The notes: a model not told the origin generated them from the letters alone. A stretch of DNA of 64,000 nt from Amesomyces nigricolor (GCA_004802645.1 SRKS01000006.1:496001-560000), one strand, 5' to 3'. Counted from the stretch's first letter, positions 20,934 through 32,986 are shown. Made by a program: numbers and translations.

Positions 20934-23013
20934 CTAAGACTTGTACCCCCTTAGCCTCGTCCCGGGCGGATGGTCCTCCTTCTCAAACTTACAAAACGGG
21001 TGCGTACACGCGCCGTTCTGCACACTCGGACACTACCACAACACAGTCAGCACAATCCTCCACTCTCAGTGTCACTCATCCTTCTCCCTCTCCTTCTCAA
21101 TCATAACCCCCCTGAACCCCTCCCACGTCTCCCGGTATCCTGAACCAACACAAACCTCCTTGCTCCACATCCCAACAACAACCACAATCACCCAACCCCC
21201 TACCCCCAACCAGAACCACAAAGACTAGAGAAAGAAAAACTCACATGATGTCCATAAATACAATCCCCCACCGCACACCCCTGCCCCTCACTACACGGAT
21301 TCAGCCTCGTCAAGAAAGCAATCGCCACCATCTCCTCTTTTGTCGGACGGTACTGGTGCTCGAACGCACAGTCCCTGCCCTTGGTGCACGGCCCCCGCAG
21401 GTAGTGGTTGTTGCACAGCTTGCTGCTGTCGCGGCGCTTCTTGACGCGGTCGAGGGCTGCTTGGGAGACGTGCAAGGGGGGGTCGAGGCCCCGGGGGCCG
21501 GGGTTCCTGTGGGGGAGGGGGTTAGTGGTGGGGGGGCGGGGGTGTTGGTGGGTTGGGAGGGGATGAAGGGGTGGAGAGTGGAAGGGATGGAATGGTGAGG
21601 GAAAGGGGAGGGAGGAACGGGGCCGTACCAAGGCGCTGGTTTTGCTGGTGCTGGACGGGTCGCGGAAACAGGAGTTAGCTTTTTGAGCTGCGGTGCTGGC
21701 GCGGCGGTTTTGGGCGGGGAGGGTGCGCTCTGGATGGCTTTGGCGTATGTGGTCGCCGGAACTTGCGCTTCCTTGGCGGTTTTGGCGTAGGTGACCGCCG
21801 GGGCTTGCGCGGGAGTTGATGCGGCAGAGGTTGCTGGCGTAACAGTGCTGGCGCTGTTGAAGCTCGATGTTCTGGGCTTGGGCTCGCAAGGCATCTGTAC
21901 CGGCGGAGAGATGGGTTCGGGGGCCTTGTCGAAAAGTTTTTCGGAGCGGAAGAGCGTGCCGTTTAGGTTCAGAATGTTGACCCCAGTTGTGGCCATCTCC
22001 CGAACGGTGGCGATGCCCTCGAGGACGGTAATGCGGGTGCGCAGGGAGGCGTCCTGGAATAGCTCGTCGAGAAACGGCGCGTAGCCGGCGTCATGGGAGA
22101 TGCCCAGGATGACTTGTTTGCAATCGGCGTTGCGGAGGTGCCATTTTGTTGTTTCTGGACGGGTTAGCAGGTGCCTGGACTGGGGCCCCAGCAGACCTAC
22201 CCTTAATTTTGTTGTCTGCTCTCTCCTTACCGTGGCCGACATCAATAAAGTCAAAGCTGGCCTTGGCTTGAGTAAAGCCCAGTGTAAAATCCTTCAGGTC
22301 GCTTTCGTTTCTCAGACTGCCGTCGCGGCGCATGGCCTTGCAGAGGCCGGCCAAGTTGGCATAGACTTTCGCGATGACCTCGGTGCCAACGGCGTGGGCG
22401 CCGCACTGCTCGAGGATGGCGGTCCGCAGAGCGTACGCTGCCTTTTTTCCGCCTTCAATTCCTTGTCTGATGAAGTCTTTCTTGAACTAGGTGGTGGTCA
22501 GCAAATGAAAGTTTGCGAGGAGAGATGCCATACCAAAAGACCATCACCGTCGACAAGGACGATGACATATTGGTTACTATTCTGCAGAACAGTTAATACC
22601 AATGTTTGATGCCTTAACAGCCATGACTACCTTGAAGTAACTGCGATCCTGCAGGACAACCTCCCTGCGAAAGGCATCGACGTGCTGAAGCTGTTGCTGC
22701 AACTCCCGTCTGGACTTTGTGGCATCCTCAAGATCGAGCTCCGCATCCCGCAGCCGGCTCAGCAGGTTGGCGTTCTCGGCACGGAAACTAGACTCGAGGG
22801 ACTCAGAGTACACAATAAGATCCTGCGAAACGTTAGACGGGACGATGTTCGACGGTGTCATCCGGATGTTCAGCATACCTTGATCAAAGCCTCCTGCGAG
22901 TCCCGATGGACCGAGAGGCCCTGATAGCGGTGGACGAACTCGGCGATTTCATTATTGACCTCCATGGTTGTGGCCATCTGAAGGTGGGATTGTCCGTTTC
23001 GCATTCCAGTCAT
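20934..23013 (-). CDS. CCCH-type zinc-finger protein with coiled coil and central DUF domain
   Basis: Probable RNA-binding protein. Seven exons on the minus strand (23013-22879, 22822-22631, 22581-22534, 22486-22201, 22154-21629, 21506-21245, 21032-20934) give 515 residues. The start (MTGMRNGQSHLQ) follows an in-frame TGA. A short coiled coil (RLRDAELDLEDATKSRRELQ) leads into a domain with VIVLVDGDGLLF, AIDVGHG-like and QVILGISHDAGY strands; this is the conserved central domain of fungal CCCH proteins and looks nuclease- or NYN-like. A Pro/Ala/Thr linker follows, then three clustered fingers near residues 427-505: C-x7-C-x5-C-x3-H (CNNHYLRGPCTKGRDCAFEH), C-x5-C-x4-C-x3-H, and C-x7-C-x4-C followed by His. 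The third finger lies in the last, 99-nt exon, which is easily missed. Confidence 0.8.
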
Positions 23014-24057
23014 GGTACTGATCCCGAGTCAAGTCAGAAAGACGATCCCGGTTACCACGGTGAAGATTCCTGGCCAGACCTCTTAGTTCATGACTGCTAA
23101 TGATCGAATGATCCTTTTCTTGATCTTCTTTTCAGAGAAGATTATCGGAAGACTGCTTGTCGCACAGCAAAGAAGGTCGGTCGACCAAGAGCGAGATAAA
23201 AAGGGCGGTAGCAAAGATGTTGTCACGCTGTTGTAACGAGACGAGCAAATGCTGGGCGCAAACTGGGAAGATTAAAAGCAACCAGAAATACCCCGCTGCA
23301 AAAAGGGAGGTCGAGCTCTGGGACACGGGAAATAATAAAAGCTGGGTCGAGCTCTGTCCGAGCTCTGTTGTTGCGGAGTGTGGCTCGCAGCATGCCTTGC
23401 GCTTCTCTGCGGTTTCCCACTTGGAGCTTTCACAGTGCCGTCTCCAATCATCAGTATGATTCGCCCTTCCCAAATTCTGGTCGCGCACCACCACACTGGT
23501 CGTGTCGCACCAGCAACCGCCGCACCAGCTGGCAGAATCCTTCCGTTGGATGAGACTCTCCCCCGTCACCTCCAACCGCTCGACAACCCCTCTCTGCCAC
23601 TGACAGAGGACCGACCTGTCAGCTTGCCAGTCTGTACTCTGCAGCAAGCATTTGCCAGCTTGGGCAAACAGGAAATCATTTTACCATCAGAGGTGCCAAT
23701 GAGGACAAACAAACTGATTGCTCTGTTGTGAACCTCAGAATAAAATCAATTGTTATGTAAAGTCAATGTTTTGTTTCGAAAAAGGGGGTTTGGGAGACAT
23801 TTAAGCGAGACACTTAGATGATGGATAAATTGTAGAATGCAACCGGCATAGATGTAATTTTGTGCCTTTTTACGGATCCGTACAATTTATCTTTGCTTCT
23901 GCGACCCCACCATGCCACGCACAGACCCCACCTTAACTCAACCGTGAACCCCACAGTCCAGCAACGAAGCTCACCTCTTCTCTGGCTAATTCCCAATTCC
24001 CCACGCTTCCCTCTCTCACAACCCACCCCCAACCCAACCATCACAACCACACCCAGC
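23014..24057. other. Divergent intergenic region, CCCH gene to SEC65
   Basis: About 1 kb holding two promoters. Contains a near-repeat GGTCGAGCTCTG at 23308 and 23344. No conserved ORF. Confidence 0.5.
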
Positions 24058-24956
24058 ATGTCCCACCCACGAGTAGAAGAAGTCTCCGACAGCGACGTCG
24101 AAATGTCCGACCCCTCGGAGGGCGACATCGACGACTTCCTCGACACCGACATCATGCGCCGCGTCGACGACCGCAAGCCCTCCCCTTCTCAACCCCCGTC
24201 CCGCCAACAACACCCCTCCCACACCCAACACCACCCCCCCTCCCCTTCCGCACCGGCCCCTCCATCCCAACCGGCAACCCCTCCTTCCCCCAAATGCAAA
24301 CCACCACCGACGAATCCGCCTACAAGTCCTTCCAATGCCTTTACCCAGTCTACTTCGATGCGACCCGAACCCGCGCGCAAGGCCGACGCGTGCCCCTCTC
24401 CCTCGCCGTCCGCTCCCCCCTCGCCCTCGACATCGTCCAAGCCTGCGCGCACCTCCGCCTTCCGACCGTCCTCGAAGCAGGCAAGCTCCACCCCAAGGAC
24501 TGGGCCAACCCGGGGCGCGTCAAGGTCAACCTCAAGGGCATCCCTGACGCCGCGGCCAAGAATAAACATCATCTGTACATCCTGGTAGCGGAGCACCTGC
24601 GGAAGAACCCGACGACGGATGATTCGGCTGCGCTGAGGATGAGGGTGGGTGGCGCGCCGCCGCCGCCGCAGGTCGAGGAGGGGAAGCCGTGGCCAAGGCC
24701 GGCAGTGCCGAGGGGGTGGAAGATGGGGGAGTTGTTGCCGTATTATAGTCCGGCGATGACGGGGGGTGGGGTGAGTGAGAATTTTTTGAAGGATATGATG
24801 AAGGAGATGCAGGGGGCGGGAGGGGGGCAAGGGGGGATGCCGGATATGGCGAGTTTGTTGGCTGCCGCGGGAGGGGGTGGTGGTGGTGCAGGTGGTGGGG
24901 GTGCGCAGGCGAGTGGGAGTGGGAGTGGGGGGAAGAAGGGGAAGGGGAGGAAGTAG
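24058..24956 (+). CDS. SEC65: Signal recognition particle subunit SRP19/Sec65, apparent one-base frameshift
   Basis: SRP19 binds SRP RNA and is needed for SRP54 loading during co-translational targeting to the ER. The ATG at 24058 opens an acidic N-terminus (VEEVSDSDVEMSDPSEGDID). The SRP19 core is in another frame: YKSFQCLYPVYFDATRTRAQ, GRRV, LPTVLEAGKLHPKDWANPGR, then a C-terminal Gly-rich stretch and the Lys tail GGKKGKGRK. The core frame can be read back to GPSIPTGN at about 24257. The switch needs one extra base, and a 7-C run at 24234-24240 is the obvious place. No GT-AG intron fits there. With one base added the gene encodes about 299 residues, a normal fungal length. Convergent with dynactin p150, 225 bp away. 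Confidence 0.85.
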
Positions 24957-25181
24957 ATGGGGTTAGTGGGGAGAGGTGGAATAGGGGGAGAGAGCGAGAT
25001 CATATTGGCATTGTTTGTCGGCTTGATGTGCATGATACCAATAGATGGCCTTGGCAGTAAGAAAACACTCAGATTAACAGCAACAGCGACATGCTTGTCT
25101 ATGGGGTATATCCAGAAGCCCGCAGTGCACTTCAACTCCTCCGCAAACAATAATATCAACTCCTAGAGCGCAGATACCCGC

Positions 25182-28100
25182 TCACACAACAGCAAACCGC
25201 CCCTGCAACCCCTCCCACTCCCGTGACCCAACAATCTGCACCTCCCTCCCATCCACCCTCTTCCCCTCCACGCCCGGCAGCCGTATCTGCAATCTCGCCG
25301 CCACTTTCCTCCTCCCCTCTCCCCTCTTTTTCTCTCCGCCCACACCACCTCTCGCAAGAACCAACCCCCTCCCCTTCCTAACCACCTCCCCCTGCCACCC
25401 CTTCCACGCCTCAAACTCCTCCCTCTGCCTCGCCACATGAAACTGCGGCGTCGTCCTCGCCGGCTTCCACGCAACCCTATCTTCAGGCATCCCGCCCAGA
25501 TCATACACCCTCGCCTTGCTCACCAACTCCACCAGCTCCCCCAACACCGCCTTCCCCTCCGCAACCACCATCCCCCGCCTCTGCTCCACCGCCCTAGGTT
25601 TCTTCACCAGCGGCTCCACAAGCCACTCACACCCCCCGACCTCGCCCACCCTCGCCCGGTGATTATCTTCCCGCAAATACCTCACCGCCGCCTGCAAACC
25701 CTCAATCTCCGCCTTCAGCGCATCCATCTCGCGGGCAGTCGCAACCGCCCTTTCCTGGCTGGCCACAGCCCCCCCACCCTCCCCTCCAACCCCCGACCCC
25801 GCCGACACAACCCGACTACTACTCGCCACCTGCTTCCACTTATCCCTCTCCCCCTCCAGCACCTTCAACTCCCGATCCTGCTTCGCCATACTATCCTCCA
25901 ACCCCACCACCTGTTCCCTCGCCTTCTCCACCACCCCCTCCAACTCAGCAATCCGACTCGCCTTCGCATGCGCATCCCTCATCCTCGACTCGAGCGTCTC
26001 AATCTTGACCTGCGCCGTACTCAGATCCTCGTCCCGCACCGCGAGCGCGCGTCGCGCAGCGGCGATATCATCCCTCAGACGACGGGCTTCCGCTTCCGCA
26101 TCGACGGGGATGGCCTTGAGGACGCGCAGTTCTTGGCTGCGGAGGATCCAGGGGGCTGGGGAGCGGTCGAATTCCTGGGTTTGGTCGAGGTCGGTGGCAA
26201 GGGCGGCGAGGTCTGAGATTTGGGATGTGACGAGGCGGAGTTTGGTGAGGTAGGTTGAGAAGAGGTCCGCTTCGGCAGAGTGGAAGGTGGACAGGGCGGT
26301 GGATTGGATGCAGGACTGGATGTCGGCGTAGGTGAGCGGGGAGGTCCGGCCTTCTTCGTGCACGAGTTGGTGCAGGTTGAGGCCGATAAGGCGGGCCATG
26401 GAGGCGAGTTCGGCAGTGGCGGATTCGGCTTGTTCGAAGGCGGACATTGTGTCCGGGAGGAGGGATAGGGAGCGCGTGTTGAGGTCTTCGAGGGCGCGGA
26501 TGGTTTTGCTGGCGATGACCTTGGCGCTGCGGGTTTGGGTGACTACGCCCTCGGCCTTTTTGGAGAAGTGCTGGCTGAGCTCGTCGTCGTCTTCGTTGGC
26601 GGGCACCACCCGTTGGACCATGGCCCTCGCGGTGGCAAAGGCGGCGGCGGCAGACTCCAGGTGGCTCTGCATCAACAGCGCCCGCATGTGGATATCATCG
26701 GCGAAACTGTGCAAGTCGTTGGCGATGTGCACCTCGCCCAGATGCGTCATGAGAGCGACCGTCCGCTGCAGCTCGATCGAGCACTGCTTCTCCTTGAGGT
26801 CGTCGCGCCGCAACCCGTCGATCCAGCCGTTCAGCGCGCGCTCCACGGGCTCCAGCTCGTACAGCGCGCCCTCAAACTTGGCAAACTGCTCTAGAGAGCA
26901 GTGGCTGATGGCATTGACGAAGCGGTCGCACATGCACGACACCCAAGTGAGCTTGTCGACGGCATCACAGCCCTCAAACACGTCATCTTCGTGGCCGGGG
27001 TGAGGCTGGCCGTTGACGCGCTCCTTGATAAAGCCGTTGAGCAGATTTGCCTTGAAGGCCAGCCTCTTGAAGCGCAGCAGCGCAAGCACCGAGTCCCGGT
27101 CCGCCTGGTAGCTGTCGGGCAGGAACATCTTGACGATCTCGAGGTGCTGCTCGGCCTCCTGAGCCTCCATGCGGCGCAGTTCCAGATCAATGGTCTTAAC
27201 CTGGGCCTTGGCGGCCGAGATTTGTAGTTTCATGTTTAGGTCCATCATGGCCCTGGAGCGGCTGTTGAGCTGCTCCGACTCGTTCTCGGTCACAGCGTGA
27301 GAAGCGCGCATGTCCTCCAGATCGCTCTGCAAACTGGTGACCAGCTCTCGGAACCGGGACAGCGTGTACTCCATGTCCTCCACAGCCTCCTTCTGCTGGC
27401 CCGCCTGCCGCGCCTGCTCGGTAATGACGGCGTCCTTGAGCTCGATCTCCTCCTGCATCTCCTTCTCGTTCTGCACATGGTTGATCTCGAGCTCGTCGTT
27501 GATCTCCTTCAGGGCTTCGAGGTCGTCAATGACGGCCTTGAGCTCCTTGATCTCTTCGGACTGGTTCATGGTCTGCTCGGTGAGGCTCTCAATGATGTCC
27601 TCGGCGCCGAGGGCGTTGTTCAGCTGCTCGCGGAGATCCTCCACAGCGGCCTCTGTCTGGGCGAGGTTCTCCTTGCACGCATCAAACTGTCCCTTGACCG
27701 TCTCAAACTCGCCCAGATCTTCCTCCAAACTCTTAATCTGATCCTTCAACTCCTCCTCTTGTTCCTGTGAGATATCTCGGAGGCGTATCAAAGCTTCGCG
27801 AAGCCGCTCGTTGTTCCGCTCCATCTGCAGCCAGCCGGTGCTGGCCCTCTCCTCCGTCGACATTCCCTTGGTAAACTCTCCATTCTCTTCCCGGAGGATC
27901 TCAACCTCGAGCTCCAGCTCTTCTGCCTTTTGTTTCAACGCATCGAGCTCGGCCTTGTAGACCTCTGCCATCTCCTCGGCCATTTCGCGGTCCAGGGTGG
28001 CGAGTTCCAAGGCAGACTCGTTCTCAGCCTGGATGTCCTCAACATTGTACAATCGTGCCTCAGCCTCCTTCAGCTGTCGTTTTAATTCAACATTTTCCTG

Positions 28101-29271
28101 CTGTTGCGGCTGGTACTTGATCTGCAGGGTCTGAATGATCCTCTCGAATTTGTCGCGCTCGCCCTTGAGTTTCTCAAGGACATTGAGTTTCTCGCGGTCC
28201 TCCATCCTTTTCTTCTCGAGCACGCGGAGCTTGGTCTTGAGATCCTCAATCTCCTTGTTAGCAGCGGCAGCGGCGGCAGCGCCAATTGAAGGGCGTGGCG
28301 CCGCAGATGCAACACTTGGAGACTTGGTCGTTGTGGGCGGTGTGGAATGAGAACCGGTCAGTTTTTCCAATGCCATTGTCCTTAGCTGAACAGGGCTGGT
28401 AGGTTGTGGGGAGAGGATCTCGTCGTCGCTGCTTCTCCTGTGCGACTCGGTGCTCACGCTGCCGCGCTTGCTGGGCGTTTTGGAGTTGTCAGCACCCGAC
28501 TGCGACGCCGAGGACCCGTGGCGAGATGTGAACGGGCGCGCAGCTCCGGGTCTCGTTGCTGGGAGCGACCGGCCACTTAATGTTCGTGTGGGTGCTGTGC
28601 CTGTCCTTGGTAGGGAAGGAGCTGAGACCTGGCGGCCTTGCCGAGACGCAGGCATCGGTGGCGGGGCCATGGAGGGCCGGTTACCTGTAACTGAAAGACG
28701 CGGACGGGCGAGAGGGGTTTGGCATTGGATGGCGTGCCGGTTCGAGAGGGGGGGCCGCTTAGTGGTGCAGTGCCCAGCTGTTTTGTGGGGGACCTGGTAG
28801 GAGACTAGACGGTGTGTTAGATGCCACCCAGTTAACACTCGGACTGAACAAAAGACTTACCCGGACGGCGCTGGCCGGCCGCGACGGTCTAGGCACTGGG
28901 CTCGGACTAGGAGCGTTCAGGCTCTTGCGCTTGGCCAGCCCCGAGTCGCCCGGTGTGGGGCCCCGAGAGGATGCCGAGGGAAACACGCCGCTCGGGCGTC
29001 CCGCCGGCCTCTTTGCTGCAGGTTTTGGTGGTGGAGGGGGTTGCGCGAGGACAGTGACTGTCGACGGGCGCACGAACATGCCGTAGCCCATTTCGCAGTC
29101 AAAGTAGCGTTCGCCCTGGACAGTGCCGTCATTCTTCCCCGTGCCATCGTCCAGCTCGATGCCGACCCAATCGCCCTGGGCAAAGGCGGTCTGGCCGACA
29201 TAGCGGATGGTGCCGTTGCGGCCGTCGCTCAGCTGGATTTTCTGCCCAACGGCTAACTCGGAGAGGGACAT
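25182..29271 (-). CDS. NIP100: Dynactin p150-Glued, large subunit
   Basis: Links dynein to microtubules and cargo (ro-3 in Neurospora). Exon 1 (29271-28861) starts MSLSELAVGQ and encodes the CAP-Gly domain with its GKNDG signature at residues 45-49. Exon 2 runs to 25182. The protein continues with a Ser/Pro/Arg-rich basic region, a long coiled coil (RVLEKKRMEDREKLNVLEKL onward), the dynactin domain (MLLRFKRLAFKANLL-like, LYELEPVERALNGWIDGLRR) and a second coiled coil. Using the acceptor that leaves exon 2 starting at 28793 keeps the frame open (1,340 residues). An acceptor 11 bp upstream (exon from 28804) gives the more family-like sequence SPTRSPTKQLG and SRTGTPSNAKP but then needs one extra base before RPSMAPPPMPA; a 7-G run lies at 28748-28754. 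Confidence 0.9.
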
Positions 29272-29956
29272 GGCGGGCGTCGTGGAATGGTCATGCTCTA
29301 GTCTCGGATGGATCTTCGTCGCGCTTGTATGTGGGTTTCGCAATGTGCCGTCGCAGGGTGTCAATTGAGTCGTCGTGGTGGTTTTGGTGGTGATGTTGAT
29401 TTCAGTTGGATGATGTTGTCAAACAGAAACCGCGTCCACACCGACGCGATGCGGTTGTCAGGGTCAGATTCCCCAGTTCGGGGAGTTGCACCTCAACCCC
29501 TGTCCGCCCCACAGCCGTTGTCTTGGCAGGAGCTCATGCCCCACCTGCCCCAGCTTGGACAACTTCACGCATCCATGGTCCACTCACAGGACTCAACCGT
29601 GACTCCCTTCCAGGAAGGCTTCCTGCAATTTAGGACTTTTCAAACAGAGCGTTTGCTCAACAGCCCGGTAAAATAGAGGATAGGAAGAGGGGAGAGTGTT
29701 GTTTACCTGAAAGAATCAAGGACTGTGAGTACAAAGAAGCCTAAATGTTCCAAAAAAATAACCGAAGAAAACAAACACCAAGAGGAGGAAGGCCAGAGCT
29801 AGGCGAGCGAAGGAAGACCCCATCAAACACTTCACTAGATCTGGACGGCATCAGAATCAAGTCTTCAAATTTCAACCGCAATACTGCCTAATAAGCCCCA
29901 CCATCACTACTCTACTAACACTACAAACACCCATCACCCCTTCTCCCTCTCAACTC
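29272..29956. other. Intergenic, dynactin promoter to HMG gene 3' end
   Basis: About 690 bp. Contains the dynactin leader and a C-rich, gene-free segment. No RNA gene seen. Confidence 0.5.
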
Positions 29957-32900
29957 TCAACACTCCACCCCAACCCTCCCATTCCCAACCCACCCCCCAC
30001 CCCTAACCCACTCAACAACCTCAAACCCCAACCTCCTCTCCATCTTCTCATCCACCACCACCTCCCCCTCCCCATCACCCCTACCCTCCCCCATAACAAC
30101 AGGCACCCTCACAACAATCAACCCCCCATTCCTAACCTCCACCGTCCCTCCCACCCCACCACCACCACCATTTCCAACAGCCGCCTCCTCGGCCGTCACA
30201 ACCCTGCACGTGACATAAACCACTAGATCTGCACCAACAATCCCCCGCCAAAGTGTCGCCATCCACTGCCAGTGGTCGACGGGCGCGTAGGCGTCGGAGA
30301 TGGGGACGGTGCAGGCGAAGCGATCCGAGAGGGTGAGGGAGAAGCCAGAGGGGAGGAGGGCAATGGGGAGTTTTGGGGGGTGGTTTTGGTGTCTTGGGGG
30401 GGTCTGGTTGCTGTTGGGCTTAAGGGGTGGGAAGGGAGAGGGTGGCGTTGGGGGAGTGGTGGGCGAGGGGCGGTGGTTTCGGGGTCGGAGGTGGCGGTGG
30501 TGTTGGGGGGGTCGGTGGAGGAGGTGGAGGCGGAGGAGGTTGAGAGGCGGGTGTGGCGTGGAGGGGGTTGAGGTTGGGTGGGAGCGGTGCCGGTGACGAA
30601 GTTGACGATGTCGGCTGATTTGGTGTGCCAGTCGGTGATGGTGCGCAGGTAGGTCGTGAATGGGTTGGTGGTGCCCTGGGGACTGACAACACCAGCACCA
30701 CCCGACACACTCCCAACACTTCTCTTCCTCAACCCCACCTCCTCCACCCCCTTTTCACCCACCTCACCCTCCCACCTCCTAACCTCCCACCCCCCCTCCG
30801 CAGCCGGACTAGCCGCCTTCAACGCCCTCTCTACAACCCCCGCCACACCCCTCAACAACCTCCTATCCGCCCCCTCAATAGCAATCACCGGCCCCCTACC
30901 ACCCCAACCCTCAACGCCCCCCATCCCCAACGGCGGCGAAATCCTCTCCAACACCCTCAATTTACTCGCAAACGCAATACTCATCACCATTGGCTCAACA
31001 CTCCTCGCCTGTTGTTGCGCTTGCGCAGCCGCCGCCGCAGCAGCAGCACTACCCCTCTCTGCACTCCCATCCTGCTCCCTCTCCCTCTTCACCCCCGCCC
31101 CACCACCCATACCACCACCACCCCCACCGCCAGAACCATACCCCGTATCCCCCCCCGGTGTAGTAACGGGGTTGACAATCCCCAACCCCACCGCCACACC
31201 ACCACTTCCACCAACACCACTCCCACCACTTCCACCACCCCTAACATTCTCACTCCCCCCGCTCCCACCATCTCCCTCCTCCGGCGACCTCGATCTCGAC
31301 CCGCCAAGTTGAGTCGTCTGCAGCGGCGGCAGCCTCAACGACTCATCAAACTCCAACCTCCTGCCCTTTTCTGTATCTGGATGGCGGGTGTGTGGACGCG
31401 GATGTGCCTGTGTCGGCGTCGCTGCCTGGGCATGAGTAGCTGATTGTGCAGCTTGCTCCCGGTGAGAGGTAGGCAAACCATGTGTCTGAGCATGCGCATG
31501 TGTAGTGGTATGAGCGTGGGCGCGATGCTGTTGCTGCTGGTGCTGATGGTGGTGATGAGGATACGGGTGAGGGTGAGGGTGAGAGTGCGTGGGGGTGCTG
31601 GCGTGATGATGAGAATGGGAATGGGACAGGGGGTGATGTGCTCCCGGGCGCGGGGGAGGGGGCATCGGGCCTGGGCTGTGGTTTGCTCTTGCGGAGGAGA
31701 GGATCATTTCGGAGGGGGCTGGGAATGGAGGGTAGTTCCCGCTGGTGCTGCTTGCGGTTGAGGGTGGTGCGATGGGGGTTGGGGGGTTTGTGAGGGACTG
31801 TTTGCGGAGTGGGTGGCCGCCGGGTGTGAAGGGGGGCGGCGGAGAGGGGAGGGCGTGGAAGTTGTGGTAGCTCCCGGGGGTGTTGTAGCGGCGGCGTTTG
31901 GCTTCGTTGGGGGACATGGTGGAGTCGTAGTCGGACTCGTGGATGTCGTAGAGGCTTGTGGGGCCACCGCCCCAGTGGGAGCGGCTGCTGGCGCGGGCGA
32001 GGTCGGATCGGGGGTGCGGGGGGTGGCCCGGGTGCGGTGTTGGAGGCGGGCCGTAGGGGTTGCCGCCGGGTAGGCGGGCGGCCGTGGGCGTCATGAAGGG
32101 CGTGGATGGGGTGCGTGGAGTGGCGATGTAGCGGCCGCCGCACTTGGGGCAGCGGTTGGGGTCCTCGCCTGGGGCGCCGGGGCGTGTTGAGCCCACGCCG
32201 TTCTTGGTTCCGCGCCGCGGCTGGTAGCGGTAGTCCGGGTACTGGCGCTGGTGACGCTGCTTCTCCTCTTCGGCGAGCAGCTTCCACTGATTCTTGCGGT
32301 CCTCGGGCTCGTCGCGCCACTGCTCGCCGATGATTTTGGAAATCTCCGGGTTGGCGAGCCCCGGGTTCTGCTGCACTACTTGAGCCTGGTGGTGTTGCCG
32401 ATACAGAATGAAGGCTAGATCGGCGATCCTCGTTAGCCAGTCCGTCTCAGTGGTGGAGGTGTCTCTCCCTTGCATCATCGCGATCGAGGTGTAAAAACAA
32501 AGATGGGGTCGCATGAGCCTAGAGCCAGCAGAGCACGGGGACAAGCAATACTCCATCATTTTTGAGACCCTTAGGGGATGGAGTAGACATACCGTTTCGC
32601 GGCCGGGGGACCTTTGGCGCTGGGGTGCAGAGGCAGACCAGGCCAGCGTCGAAAGGCCTCGGGCTCGCGGTGCCGGGCGTGCTGAGACTCAGGCCCTCCA
32701 GCTTGGGCCGGTTGGCCTCTTCCGTGTTGATCGAGGCGGCACGCTTTCTAGTTATGGGGCCTCGGATGCTCTCCCTGGAGTCGGAGTCGGAACGGTGAGA
32801 GAGATGAGCCGGCGAGTGTGAGCGAGGCGATGATAAAGGGGCTGTAGGAGCGGTCTCGAATCCGTGCTGTCTCGCATCTGCCGGTGCTCCTCCGGCCGGT

Positions 32901-32986
32901 CTCACAGCAGCCATGGCTGAGCGTGTCAGCGGGCCCGTGGGGACAGCGTGGTGCCGCTGTGGTGAGGTGACTACGACGTCTATCAT
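29957..32986 (-). CDS. HMG-box (SOX/Rox1-like) transcription factor, apparent frameshift near the C-terminus
   Basis: Sequence-specific HMG-box DNA-binding protein of unknown target. Exon 1 (32986-32593) and exon 2 (from 32414) join inside the box to give PKVPRPRNAFILYRQHH, then NPEISKIIGEQWRDEPEDRK and LLAEEEKQRHQRQYPDYRY (residues about 125-195). A CPKCGGRYIATP pair of cysteines follows. The middle is disordered, with a His-rich block (HPHPHPYPHHHHQHQQQQH) and poly-Gly and poly-Ala tracts. The frame that carries the box stops at 30223. However, a conserved-looking C-terminus (LPIALLPSGFSLTLSDRF, VPISDAYAPVDHWQWMATLW, RGIVGADLVVYVTCRVV) reads in the next frame and ends at 29957. One extra base, for instance in the 7-G runs at 30396-30402 or 30505-30511, would join them (about 950 residues). 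Confidence 0.8.

Noticed and set aside
25437..28289. Several antisense frames in dynactin p150 (up to 259 codons)
   Set aside because: They mirror the coiled-coil coding sequence, are Leu/Arg/His-rich and match no family.
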